From assembly GCA_029215795.1 (NCBI GenBank), contig JARDYH010000002.1, positions 296,701,973-296,765,972 of the forward strand: 64,000 nt of DNA. Reading direction: 5' to 3'. This DNA comes from Anniella stebbinsi. Lineage: Eukaryota > Chordata > Lepidosauria > Squamata > Anniellidae. The stretch's first letter is position 1. The number at the start of each line of letters is the position of its first letter. Made by a program: the position numbers and the translations under genes. The notes below the pieces were generated by a model. That model was not told the origin of the DNA and ran no database searches. It was given only the letters and a program-made list of their open reading frames with translations. Shown one piece after another: positions 10,768-20,346 of the stretch.

Positions 10768-11034
10768 AGAAGCTCACTGTTCAGGACGTGGTTTCTTCAC
10801 TTTCAACTTCAGCTCGCTCTGTCTCTCCTCCTTAGCTCTCAGCACATTTCCTTCCTCCACTGCAAAGCTCTGAACCCAAAGCACTGCAACAAAGACAGTG
10901 CAGTCCACTTGTAGCGCATAGAAAACAGGTGGCACCTCTTCCTCTTCTTTATAGATTAGCATTGACAGCAAAAGCAGTCTTTTTTATCTCATCCCCTCTA
11001 TCTGGGGTCTCTTCCTGTTGCTTCATCTGGCAGG

Positions 11035-12054
11035 CTTTAGCCGAGTGATGGGCAAGCTTTTGAGCTTGGTGTGTCAAACTTCGCCAAAAAACTGAGCATA
11101 ACTCGGGTGGTGTGTCACTTTGAGGAAAAAACATTATTTCGTGATATTTATAGTTTAAATAACATAAATGTATAATTGTTATTTAATTTGCGACTAGAGT
11201 CTTAGTCGTTAGACTCTAACTCCAAGATTCTAGTCGCAAATGTTTCATCCTCAGGAGCAGCAAATGTTTCATCCTCTGCTACTGCACTTGGCCGTGCAGG
11301 AGCCGAGGATGAAACATCCTTCTCTAGGGTGACCAGATTTTAAAAATAAAAATCCCGGTCCACCCCCCCCACCCAAAACAACCCCCCACCAAGCCACCCC
11401 CTCCAAAAAAAACCAGCCTGGACCTACCGCCGGGTTCTTCCTCCGCCGCCCGCGCCGGGTCCTCCGTCGCCGCCCACGCGGAAGAGGCAGGGGAGGGCCG
11501 GATCCAATCGGCCCTCCCCTGCCTCTTCCGCGCGGCCGCTGGCCTTACGAGCCCAGCGGCGCCGGTAGACCCAGCGGCGGTGGCGTGGAAGGAGCCCGGG
11601 AAGCGCCCCCCCCACCCGTGCCGCCCACCCCGCGGCGCGCTCCTTACCTGGGCGTCTGCTTCCTTCCGATGCTCGATTCTACTGAGAAACAGGCTGCGCG
11701 GCCTGTCTCTCAGTCTCAGTATCACGCCGGGTGATGACGTCATCACCCGGCGCAACACTGAGACTGAGAGACAGGCCGCGCAGCCTGTTTCTCAGTAGAA
11801 TCTAGCACCGGAGGGAAGCGGACGCCCAGGTAAGGAGCGCGGGGTGGGCGGCGCGGGGGGGGCGGCCGCTTCCCGGGCTCCGCCGCCGCCACTGCCGCCG
11901 GCCCGGGTCTACCGGCACCGCTCCTAGCTTGCTGCCACCCGGGCCATCTGGTCACTCTATCATGCGGCTGCCTCAGCGGCCGCGTGTCATCAGAAATGGC
12001 TACGCGTGTCAGTGCTGACACGCGTGTCATAGGTTCGCCATCACTGCTTTAGCC
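11035..12054. mobile_element. hAT-type DNA transposon with perfect 8-bp target duplication
   Basis: 'ctttagcc' occurs at 11,035-11,042 and again at 12,047-12,054. The element between (11,043-12,046) has termini 'gagtgatgggcaagc' and, inverted, 'cagtgatggcgaacc'. An 8-bp duplication and a CAGTG-type end are hAT hallmarks, and the ends resemble the Zaphod/Tip100 group. No transposase frame is present, so it is non-autonomous. Its right part holds an 11-bp perfect hairpin ('acgcgtgtcag' / 'ctgacacgcgt') and its left part two copies of 'gcaaatgtttcatcctc'. A CpG-rich fold-back element has inserted inside it (11,327-11,957). Confidence 0.8.
11327..11957. mobile_element. CpG-rich giant palindrome (fold-back element) nested in the hAT element
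   Basis: The ends are 'gggtgaccag' and, inverted, 'gagtgaccag', each next to TA. The centre at 11,738/11,739 is a perfect palindrome containing TGACGTCA, and 11,676-11,801 is a near-perfect 126-bp palindrome with only about three mismatched pairs. The left arm contains a second perfect hairpin (11,477-11,500 against 11,509-11,532, 24 bp each, 8-base loop). The two outer arms are unequal in length. GC and CpG content are far above the surroundings. No protein-coding capacity is credible; the long open frames here come from GC bias. Confidence 0.75.
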
Positions 12055-13039
12055 CTTTTCATCAGAAGGAACTTTTCATTGGTGGCACCAAGTCTTTTTG
12101 GAAACTCCTTCTGTCTCTCAGGTGCTTTGGTGTTGTTTCCAAAAAGGCTTTGGGGGACACTGAAGTTAAATTTCTGGCTGATGATTCTGCTCAATGAGTT
12201 GTGGTCCCTGTGTTTTGATTGGATAGTTTTGAAATGTCTCTTTTAAAAAAATATAATAGTTTTTTTAGCATGTGTTGCGGATTTTACCGTTCTTTGTTAG
12301 CTGTCTTAGGGATTTTTAATAGAAAGGTTGGAGACACACATTTGAATGAACAACAAATGAGTTATCTTATTAGTAGCTCTACTCATGTTTTTGATGTTCC
12401 TTGGAATATCCATCCAGACATCTTGACATTGTAAGGGAATTAGTACATTAGATACTCACTTTATCAAAGAGAAGTGAAGTAATCAGGAAGGAACATGTAA
12501 AAGATGGGGTGCACACTGCACCAGCTCTTCCTGGAACATCCTGCAGGAAAGGCAGGTAGTGTGGAGAAAGGAAAAGGCTTGGGGAAATTTGCTGGCCAAT
12601 TTTTGCAGGCACAAGTCAGAGCATTCCCATATTGCATGTATGTATACTGACAGCTACATTCTGATGTCTTCTGTGCACAGGTTCTCAAAATACCCCTGGG
12701 AAACATAGATTCTCAAGGAGTCTTTTAGACCCAAAATTCGACCATTTAGTATTGAAATATAGGCCAAGTTAAAAACAACAACAGATACTGATCCACAGCC
12801 CATGCACATGTCCAGTGTATTCTTTATGAATATAATGAATTTATGTACCCCACTTTAACCAAAGAAACTGAAGTGTACCATTGGTCTTGTACCTTGATAG
12901 CATATATATGCTATGTACACAGCTGTGGTATTGAAACACATTAATAATGTACTATTTACATTGTTTCAGCTCTTAACAGCCTGGTCTTAATATTAGCCGA
13001 GCCTCAATACAGGAGGCTAGTACAAGATGTCCTAAAAGC
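12055..13039. other. No gene or repeat recognised
   Basis: AT-rich sequence; a short inverted pair 'tttttggaaac' / 'gtttccaaaaa' lies near 12,096-12,146. Nothing else supportable. Confidence 0.4.
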
Positions 13040-13240
13040 TAGGGTAACCATATGGAAAGAAGAACAGGGCTCCTGTATCTTTAACAGTTGTATTAAAAGG
13101 GGAATTTCAGCAGGTGTCATTTGTATACATGCAGCACCTGGTAAAATTTCCTCTTCATCACAACAGTTAAAGCTGCAGGAGCTTTACTAGACTGATTCAG
13201 ATACAAAAGAGGGTAGAGCAAGGTTTTACAGACTGAGTCT
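13040..13240. mobile_element. TAGGGTGACC fold-back element, left half
   Basis: It starts 'tagggtaaccatatgg', passes 'cagggctcctgtatctttaa' and 'cagcacctggtaaaatttcc', and enters the second half near 13,190 before breaking off. It matches the complete copies at 32,403, 34,441, 62,336 and 63,078. Confidence 0.7.
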
Positions 13241-13359
13241 TGCAGAGTGCAAGAGTTCATTACAGAATCAAACTTTATTTTCTCTTGATGGCCATATTTC
13301 CTTTTTTTCTAGCAGTAACATCTACTGCAGCAGATGCTGATCTAAAAATTAGAATATCT

Positions 13360-13457
13360 GTATGCCGTCCTGATTTATCTGTATGCCGCCCTGAGATTCT
13401 CGTGATATAGGGCGGGATATAAAAGTTTTAATAAAATAAATAAAAATAAATAATATA
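13360..13457 (+). mobile_element. LINE/SINE 3' tail, plus strand
   Basis: 'tatgccgccctgagattctc' then 'agggcgggatataaaagttt' and an A/T-rich (AATA)n end. An approximate copy of its first ~18 bases ('tctgtatgccg') lies just upstream. Confidence 0.6.
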
Positions 13458-14602
13458 GACCCCTGATTTCTTTCTTTCTGCAGGTATTTTGATATGCAAG
13501 GAACAGACTTAACTTTTAGGAAGATACTGGGGTTCTTTTTTTTCCTTTTTTTACCTGTCACACAAACAGGGTGTTCTAGTTTTGTGCCCAACACTTCCCT
13601 TTTATCCCCAAATGGCAGGAAGGACATAATGTCTTTCACATTTCTGGACTTATTTATGCCTTTAATATGTCTAGGTCTGATGGAAGATCCCCCCTTCTGT
13701 TGCAAGCCCACACAACCCATCCCCTTTTGAGAATACAAGTAAACTATTCATGCCACCAACCCCCCCCCCCCCCGAAAAAAACCCCTGTGTTTGTGGGGGA
13801 ATTATGCTACTGACATTCGTCACTGAAATACTTTGGCTGTTCATTTACATTCACACATTTTCTAAAAAAAAAAAAAGTTAACTAATGATGTTAAATGCTT
13901 TGCCAAAGGTCCTAGCAGGTCAGTTGCAGAAGTACCATTTCAGCCTAATTAGAGCTCGTGGGTAGCCTGGGGGCCTCCTGATCCAGTGGGTGACAAGCTG
14001 GAAGCTGACAGCTTCAATTGGCTGCAACGGGAAGGTTGGGACAGTCATGTTTTCTAACTCAGCCAGGTGTTAGCTGAATGAGGGAGGGAGGGGGGACATG
14101 GCTGGTCTCAAGCTCTCGTTTGATCTCCCATTCTTTTATTTGTTCTGTTTTGAGTCCTTCCCTCTGCCCATCCCATCTTGTGTCAAGGTCAAGAATGGCC
14201 TTCACAAAATCAGCAGCTTCACTTATTCCTGGGCGGTCATTAGCAGTGGTCCTGCGCCTTCGCCAATAAACGCAGAGGCGTCGGTGCAGAAACAGCATAG
14301 GGGCTCCAGAAAGCCACCCACTTCACATTGTGAATCAAAAGCCAGATGAGATGGACACAGAAGACGGCAGAGCCCAGCCACCCCGTGAGCTCCATTTAAA
14401 CCATATTAGAAACCAAAGCTAATATTGTCAATCATACCTGTGCCCTCTACAAAGCCAGTCAGGTTTCATTCCAAAGGAAACTGCCATCATAACTGGGAGC
14501 ACAATCCGATGGGATTGATGCTCTTTAGTCAAAGCTCTATTAGCAAAAGCTGGGCAGAATGATGCCAGAGGCATTTTGACCTCCTGTTCTCCCTGTTTGG
14601 AC
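13458..14602. other. No gene recognised; C and A homopolymers
   Basis: Contains a C-run near 13,761 and an A-run near 13,864. A 79-codon minus-strand frame at 14,059-14,298 looks moderately protein-like but has no splice or family support. Confidence 0.35.
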
Positions 14603-14617
14603 CATCTGAGATAGATG
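14603..14617. repeat. L1 target-site duplication, 3' copy
   Basis: 'catctgagatagatg', identical to 20,347-20,361, directly after the A-rich tail of the minus-strand L1. Confidence 0.9.
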
Positions 14618-14655
14618 TTGTTTTTAATATTTATTTTATTTTATTTTTTCAACAT
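14618..14655 (-). other. L1 A-rich tail with polyadenylation-like motifs
   Basis: On the minus strand this is a run of A with overlapping AATAAA-type motifs, ending at the target duplication. It is the expected product of target-primed reverse transcription. Confidence 0.75.
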
Positions 14656-14698
14656 AATACAACATAAAACAACATAAAATACACTACATAACCACATA

Positions 14699-14720
14699 CC
14701 CCCCGTGCTCCCCTCCCGCC
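14699..14720 (-). promoter_or_regulatory. G-rich polypurine tract in L1 3' untranslated region
   Basis: On the minus strand: 'ggcgggaggggagcac' followed by six G. Four G runs in 22 bases could form a G-quadruplex. Mammalian L1s carry a comparable G-rich tract in the same place; its role here is inferred. Confidence 0.5.
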
Positions 14721-14740
14721 AGGAGACCTTCAATTATACA

Positions 14741-15556
14741 TTATTCTTCTTTCCAAAATTGTAAAGACTCTTTTGAAGGTATTTGCCCCTTCCCCGTTCT
14801 TAATACATATTCCAAAAATAGGCTCCATACATCTCCAAAATCATTCTTATTGGACATTCCCCTCTTTATTTTCATTTTACACGTTAGCTTGTCATTAAGT
14901 GCCATATCCCATATTTCTTTATACCATTCTTCTATAGTATATATCCCTTGCCCTTTCCAGTTTTTAGCAATCATTATTCTGACGAGAGCCAGGAGGTTGT
15001 TTATTAATTCTCTCTTATTTATATTCTCATTTTCTTTATCCCATATTGCTAGTAGAGCCAGCTTTGGGCTTAATTCCAATTTACTTCCAATTATTTCACT
15101 TATGTCTTTGAACACCCTTTCCCAAAATTTTTGTACATGTTTACAGCTCCACCACATATGGAAATAAGTTCCAACCTCCTGACATCCCCTCCAACAATTC
15201 TTGGACACTTTTTTATCTATCTGATGAAATCTTACCGGCGTTAAATACCATCTCCATACTGTCTTATAATAATTCTCCTTAATTCTAATCGACAAAAGCT
15301 TTAACATTCTTGCATCCCACTTCCTCCCCCAGTCATGTTCATTAATTTGTTCCTTTAAATCATCTTCCCAAATCATTTTAAGAGAGTCTCGATATTCAGC
15401 CTCCTCCAGGATTCTATATATTTCGCTAATCAGACCTTTTCTAGTTTTAATTACTTCCTTCTTTCCTCTTGATTCAATTAAATCTTCAAATCTTGTATTA
15501 TTTCTACACTTCTTATTTATCTTTTTCCATTCCTGTGTCCATTTTTCCAATTGTAA
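14741..15556 (-). pseudogene. L1 ORF2 C-terminal part beyond a premature TGA
   Basis: This is the same reading frame as the upstream part of ORF2, separated from it only by the TGA at 15,557-15,559. About 271 codons follow, to a TAA at 14,741-14,743. It holds the cysteine-rich C-terminal motif of L1 ORF2p, C-x3-C-x7-H-x5-C ('CWRGCQ...H...WWSCK'), at about codons 1129-1147 of the whole frame, almost the human position. The domain is needed for L1 RNP function and is lost from the protein unless the stop is read through. Counting the stop as one codon the frame is 1279 codons, close to the 1275 residues of human ORF2p. Confidence 0.88.
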
Positions 15557-18500
15557 TCATTTGAACCAAGCTATCTTTTGTCCTTTTACCAACTCTCTAA
15601 TTTGCACATTATCTATCATTCTTTCCATCCAGTTCCTTAACTTAATAATTTCCTGACCCTTCAGACTTCCTTCCAACTCTACTTTTAAATTCCTTGGGAA
15701 ATTTCCCACAACTACCACTGGGGCGAGTGGAGAGTCTCCTGGTATTAATTTTCCTTTAACTTTCTCCCAGATCTCTAGAATGTTTTTCAGCAACGGGTTG
15801 TCCAGTCCCCTCAAATCTTTCTTTTGAATTTTATTATTAAAAAATATATATTGCAATTTAAAATCTAGTTCCCCTGTTTGCGTTCCTAGCCATTCTAAGT
15901 CTTCCTCCCCTAATATACTATTTATAACATATCTTAACTGATTAGCAATATGATAATTCTTTATATTTGGAAGTCCCAAACCTCCTTTCTTTTGTGTCTT
16001 ATACCATAACCCTTTGTTAATCCTAGCTCTCTTATCTCCATTGCAATAAGCATTAATCATATTTTGCCAGCTCTTTAACTCTGCATCCGATATTTTAATC
16101 GGTAGCATTCTAAACAAAAAATTAATCTTAGGTAATATCTTCATTTTTATAACCGCTATTCTACCAAACCAAGAATGTTTTAATTTTCTATATACCTCTA
16201 ACTTTTCACCTACCTGTTTTTTCAAACTTGCAAAATTAATTTCCTCTAACCTATCTAAATCTTTTGCAATATTAACTCCTAAATAACGTACTACATTTTT
16301 AAACCTAAGACCTAACTTTACTTTACCTTCCTCCATCTCCTCTTTGTTATAATTAAATAACATCATTTCTGACTTCCCCCAATTAACTTGTAAACCAGTA
16401 ATCTCCCCAAATTCTCTCAAATGCTCCTTAATCAGCTCCCCAACCTTCAGGGGATCTTCTAATGTCAGTAATGTGTCATCCGCAAACATATTCATTTTAA
16501 TCTTCTCCTTCCCTCCTATCCCCTTCAATCTTGAATCCTCCCCTATAACATTTGCCAAAATTTCTATCACTATCGCAAATAAGATCGGTGAAAGTGGGCA
16601 ACCTTGTCTTGTTCCTCGAGCTAGTATAATCTGTTGCGTTAACCCATCATTAACCATTATTTCTGCTTTATTATTGTTATAAAGTTGATCCATCACTCCC
16701 ATAAATTTTATTCCAAGCCCAAATGTTTTCAAAATTGTTTTAAGTGCTGGCCATTCCACGCAATCAAAGGCTTTGAATATATCCAATGCTAACAAACCTG
16801 CTTTTAAATTCCTTTTTTTAATAGTATTGATTATATTTAAGACTCTTCCAATTAAATTAGGCATTTGCCTTCCTGAGATAAATCCACATTGATCTTTTCT
16901 AATATATTTATGTATAAACGTACTCATCCTTTTTGCCATTATTGCTGTAAATATTTTTGAGTCTTGATTTATTAAGGATATTGGTCTATAAGATGCTGGA
17001 TCAGTCAGATCCTTTCCTGGTTTCGGGATTAATATAATCAAGGAATTATCCCACGATGGGGGGGGGGGGGTCTTTCCTCCTTCTATTATACTATTAAATA
17101 ATTTTTTAAATCTTGGTATTAAAATTCCTCTAAAAACCTTATAATATTCCGGCCCCAAACCATCCAATCCCGGAAATTTCCCTCCTTTTAATTTAGCAAT
17201 AATTCCTTCTATTTCTTTCTCAGTGACTAATCCTTCCATATAATCCCTATCTTGCCCCTGTAATCTTATTTTCCAATTCTTCTCTACATATTCCAATACC
17301 TTAACCTGTGATCCCGTATCTGATGTATATAATTCTCTATAAAACTCCTGAAATATATTTAATTTATCCTTCATTAAGTTACAACTTTTCCCTGTCTTAT
17401 CTCTAATTGTCCCTATCATGCTCTTAGCCTTTTTTGACTGAGTGGACCTAGCCAGTATCTTCGAGTTTTTATTACTATATTCAAAAAAATCCCTCCTTAA
17501 ATATAGCAAATCCCTTTGGACTTGTTCTAACTCTTCTCTCTCTAATTCTTTTTTCTTAGCTTGGATTTGGGCAAATAGGCGTTTATCTTTTGTCTCTCTT
17601 AGCTTCTCCTCTAAGTCCCTTACCTCCTTTTCAATCTTTTTATTTTGTGCTTCTTGTTGTTTTCTTAGGGTACACATTTCCCTAATACAAATCCCTCTTC
17701 CTACAGCCTTCATAGTGTCCCATATTAACCCCTGCGAGTTTGAGTCCTTTTCGTTAATTTCCCATATTTTCTGCATTTCTTTTTTTATGTTCTCCACTAT
17801 ATTTTTATTATTTAATAGCCTTGTATTGATTCTCCATCTCTTAACTTTTTTATAATCCTTCTTCATTTTAATATCCATCGTCATTAATGCATGGTCTGTG
17901 ACTTTAATTACCCCTATAGCACAATCTATAAGTTTAGACATCATATTCTTTGACACAAAAATATAATCAATCCTGGAATAACTCTTAAACCTTGGTGAGT
18001 AGAAAGTATATTTCCTTTCTTCCCCTTTTAATACTCTCCAAACATCCATTAGTTCTTTTCTCTCCATTAATTTGCTTAACCCCGTCCTCCCACCACTCTT
18101 AAGAACTCTTAATATATTATCCCTACCTTTCCCTTTGTCTAATACCATATTGAAGTCACCTGCCATCACAATGTTCTTTTTACCCACTTCACCCACTGCA
18201 TTAAAAACTTCATCGAAAAATTCCATTTGTTTTCCATTTGGAGCATATATATTAATCAATACATATTCCTCCTCCCCTACCATGCAAGAAATTATCAGAA
18301 ACCTTCCCGCTTCATCCTTCTTCACCCTTTGTATAGTAATTCCACATTTTTTTGAAATTATAATCGCTACACCTCTCGCTTTAGAAGTGCCAAAAGACTT
18401 TTCATAAACGCCCACATCCCTCATCCGAAGCTCATTTACACCCTCCTTTGTTTGATGAGTTTCCTGCAAAAAAATTACATCAGCTTTCTCTTTTTTTAAT

Positions 18501-18580
18501 AACATTTCTATTCTCTTCCTTTTTATAACAATTCCTAGCCCTTTAACATTTAAAGTTGCAACCCTTAATTTATTTTCCAT
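15557..18580 (-). CDS. L1 ORF2 protein (endonuclease + reverse transcriptase), truncated
   Basis: 1007 codons, beginning 'MENKLRVATLNVKG'. Residues 1-235 form the APE-type endonuclease; expected catalytic positions are present: N11, E40 (LQETH), Y112, D142 and N144 (GDFN), D205, D229-H230. Reverse transcriptase spans roughly 450-780: 'IPKPGKD' (518-524), 'YRPISLINQDSKI' (from 531), D600, 'GTRQGCPLSPILF' (656-668) and the catalytic FADD (699-702). A 13-C tract encodes Pro504-507 without breaking the frame. ORF2p nicks target DNA and copies L1 RNA in the nucleus. The frame stops at a TGA where L1 proteins normally continue into the cysteine-rich C-terminus, so this copy would make a protein lacking it. 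Endonuclease and reverse-transcriptase motifs look intact. No other lesion is seen. Confidence 0.92.
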   Translation of the reverse strand: MENKLRVATLNVKGLGIVIKRKRIEMLLKKEKADVIFLQETHQTKEGVNELRMRDVGVYEKSFGTSKARGVAIIISKKCGITIQRVKKDEAGRFLIISCMVGEEEYVLINIYAPNGKQMEFFDEVFNAVGEVGKKNIVMAGDFNMVLDKGKGRDNILRVLKSGGRTGLSKLMERKELMDVWRVLKGEERKYTFYSPRFKSYSRIDYIFVSKNMMSKLIDCAIGVIKVTDHALMTMDIKMKKDYKKVKRWRINTRLLNNKNIVENIKKEMQKIWEINEKDSNSQGLIWDTMKAVGRGICIREMCTLRKQQEAQNKKIEKEVRDLEEKLRETKDKRLFAQIQAKKKELEREELEQVQRDLLYLRRDFFEYSNKNSKILARSTQSKKAKSMIGTIRDKTGKSCNLMKDKLNIFQEFYRELYTSDTGSQVKVLEYVEKNWKIRLQGQDRDYMEGLVTEKEIEGIIAKLKGGKFPGLDGLGPEYYKVFRGILIPRFKKLFNSIIEGGKTPPPPSWDNSLIILIPKPGKDLTDPASYRPISLINQDSKIFTAIMAKRMSTFIHKYIRKDQCGFISGRQMPNLIGRVLNIINTIKKRNLKAGLLALDIFKAFDCVEWPALKTILKTFGLGIKFMGVMDQLYNNNKAEIMVNDGLTQQIILARGTRQGCPLSPILFAIVIEILANVIGEDSRLKGIGGKEKIKMNMFADDTLLTLEDPLKVGELIKEHLREFGEITGLQVNWGKSEMMLFNYNKEEMEEGKVKLGLRFKNVVRYLGVNIAKDLDRLEEINFASLKKQVGEKLEVYRKLKHSWFGRIAVIKMKILPKINFLFRMLPIKISDAELKSWQNMINAYCNGDKRARINKGLWYKTQKKGGLGLPNIKNYHIANQLRYVINSILGEEDLEWLGTQTGELDFKLQYIFFNNKIQKKDLRGLDNPLLKNILEIWEKVKGKLIPGDSPLAPVVVVGNFPRNLKVELEGSLKGQEIIKLRNWMERMIDNVQIRELVKGQKIAWFK
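17058..17070 (-). repeat. C13 homopolymer inside L1 ORF2
   Basis: 13 consecutive C on the coding strand, giving four prolines within T-P-P-P-P-S. The length keeps the frame, but a slip of one base would destroy ORF2. Confidence 0.9.
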
Positions 18581-18826
18581 CTCTCTCTTTCACCCACATC
18601 TCTATATTGGTCTCCCTCTGTGATATACATACCCCCTCCCTCACCCACCCACCCACATTTACCCCCCATCTTCACCCCCCTCCTCACCAGACCTTTCTGG
18701 GCAATGGCCCCAATTATTCTTAGAACTCTTCGGGGGGGGGGAGAACCAACCCAACATTCCCGGAGCAGAAATCCGACCCTCCCCTCTCTTATAATCTTTT
18801 CTTATCCCTTTTACAATAATATTTCT
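18581..18826 (-). other. L1 inter-ORF spacer
   Basis: About 246 non-coding bases between the ORF1 stop (TGA at 18,827-18,829) and the ORF2 ATG, much longer than the ~60-base spacer of human L1. It carries a G/C homopolymer near 18,731 and pyrimidine-rich blocks on the plus strand. Confidence 0.7.
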
Positions 18827-19918
18827 TCATTGACGGATTCCACCTACGGCACCTTCCTCCTGTGGACGATCAGGACAGACTTCCCTTCCAGCACCTTCAT
18901 CCTGCTTTGTTTCTCCAACATCCGTGGGATCCACTAAGCCCAGCTTTTCCAGAAGATCCATCCCTTGCTCACACGATATTATTCTATGTTGCTTCCCTTT
19001 CCACATAAATCTCAGAAAGACTGGGTATCCCCAACTATATGTTATCGATCTCTTCCACAAAGCCACTGTACATAGTCTAACACTCTTCCGCCACTGCACA
19101 GTTTGAGGGCATAGATCCTGGTAAACCTCAATTGATGTTGCTTGTAGCATCAGCTGGGCTTGACGTCTAATTGCTTGCATCAACTTTTCTTTCTTGTAGT
19201 AATTGGCAAATTTGACAATTATATCTCTTGGGAGCATCCCCTTCTTATAACCCACTCTGTGGATCCTCTCAATATCCGCCATCTCCCAGGTTTCCTGAGG
19301 TTCGATTTCCTTAATCCATGCCAAGATTATATCTCTTAAATCCTTAGGACTCTCTCCCTCTCTCTCTCCAAAAAATCTAATTCGAATGTTAACTCTCCTG
19401 TCCCGATCTTCCAAAGCAATTAAGCGCAAGTCCATCTCCTTCAAATGGTCCCCCTGTTTCTTGATGTCTTCCTGCAGCTTCTCCATATTCCTCTCCAGTC
19501 TCTCCATATTATCCACCACAGTTTGAAGGTCCACCATAAATTCCCGCTGTGAGTCCTTGATTCTTTGCATTAATCTTTCCTCCTGCTTCAGTAAAGCCAC
19601 CTCCATCACATTCTGAATTTTGCTCATTAAATCATCTGAGGTCTCTGCTTGACTCTCTTTGGCCGGTTTTGGTACTGCACCTGCTGCTTTAGGAGCTGTG
19701 CCATATTTAGTATTTCCGGAGTGACCCGGGGATTTCCCTGTCTTCTCCGATTGCTGCTGCTTGTCCGACATATTGTCTGGCATAGTTCCAGCAATCCTCG
19801 TAAGCCGCTGCCAGTTTCTATCAGACGGATGATCTTTCGATAATCTGCTCCAGGCAGGGGCACTGGATTGTTCACCTTTTTGCTTTCTTTTCATGAAGCT
19901 AAACTCATAAATCCGCAC
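18827..19918 (-). CDS. L1 ORF1 protein (RNA-binding chaperone)
   Basis: The frame has 363 codons, but the start is probably Met46 (19,783) or Met50 (19,771), giving 314-318 residues, close to the 338 of human ORF1p; residues 1-45 look like translated 5' untranslated region. Layout: a disordered polar head (50-95), a coiled coil with leucine/isoleucine heptads (97-172, 'LMQRIKDS', 'LERNMEKLQEDI'), an RRM-like domain starting 'RRVNIRIRFFG' (174-225), and the C-terminal domain with 'RDIIVKF' (231-237) through 'LLEKLGL' (322-328). ORF1p forms trimers through the coiled coil and coats L1 RNA in cis. It lies upstream of ORF2 on the same transcript. The frame is intact with no visible lesion. Confidence 0.9.
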   Translation of the reverse strand: MRIYEFSFMKRKQKGEQSSAPAWSRLSKDHPSDRNWQRLTRIAGTMPDNMSDKQQQSEKTGKSPGHSGNTKYGTAPKAAGAVPKPAKESQAETSDDLMSKIQNVMEVALLKQEERLMQRIKDSQREFMVDLQTVVDNMERLERNMEKLQEDIKKQGDHLKEMDLRLIALEDRDRRVNIRIRFFGEREGESPKDLRDIILAWIKEIEPQETWEMADIERIHRVGYKKGMLPRDIIVKFANYYKKEKLMQAIRRQAQLMLQATSIEVYQDLCPQTVQWRKSVRLCTVALWKRSITYSWGYPVFLRFMWKGKQHRIISCEQGMDLLEKLGLVDPTDVGETKQDEGAGREVCPDRPQEEGAVGGIRQ

Positions 19919-20346
19919 CCCTCACCTAAATCATCTCTATCTGCCTCAGATATCCTCTCGGCTCATATCAACAGTTGTGCTTCAGCTTCTAGCTCCTTCA
20001 ACTGGAGGTTAAAAGTCTCTTTTCCCACTTAAATCACTTCAGCCTCTCCCTCTAAAGTTATCTTAACCTTGCTGCTTCCAATTAAAGTCCATTAATTACC
20101 TTCAGTAATCGCCTGTCAGAGCTCCCGTCCACCTCCAAAACAGTTTCGTTTTCCCCTCTGCTGTTATAGTAGTTATCCAGCTGCTTCTTTCACCACAGAT
20201 GCAGTCAAGCTTCCGGACCCGAAATCAAATCGTTAATCAAGAATCCGTCGTCTCCAAATTAGGGATTTTGTAAATATTTCATTGTTTCTTAATGAGAGCA
20301 AGAGAGTTCTGACTCTACTTCATGTCCGTTAGGCCACTCCCCCCAA
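19784..20346 (-). promoter_or_regulatory. L1 5' untranslated region / internal promoter
   Basis: About 560 bases upstream of the likely ORF1 start. The 5' end on the coding strand begins 'gttggggggagtggcc', a G-rich start like that of other L1 families. L1 5' regions act as internal RNA polymerase II promoters; here that role is assumed from position. Confidence 0.6.

Larger units (their letters stand above)
14618..20346 (-). mobile_element. Full-length L1 LINE retrotransposon, near-intact
   Basis: The ~5.73-kb element on the minus strand has every part of an L1: a 5' untranslated region beginning with a G-rich start (20,346 downwards), ORF1 (19,918/19,783-18,827), a ~246-base inter-ORF spacer, ORF2 (18,580-14,741 with one internal TGA), a short 3' untranslated region with a G-rich polypurine tract, and an A-rich tail (14,618-14,655). 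Perfect 15-bp duplications flank it. Both frames are otherwise open, so the insertion is probably young. The inferred first-nick site is not the TTTT/AA type preferred by mammalian L1. Confidence 0.93.

Noticed and set aside
11324..12030. 144- and 95-codon Pro/Arg-rich frames
   Set aside because: GC-bias frames inside the CpG-rich palindrome; no codon or domain support.
14059..14298. 79-codon minus frame as an exon
   Set aside because: Somewhat protein-like, but I could not place good splice sites around the plausible part.
16473..18407. Plus-strand frames of 69-137 codons within the L1
   Set aside because: Shadows antisense to the intact minus-strand ORF2.
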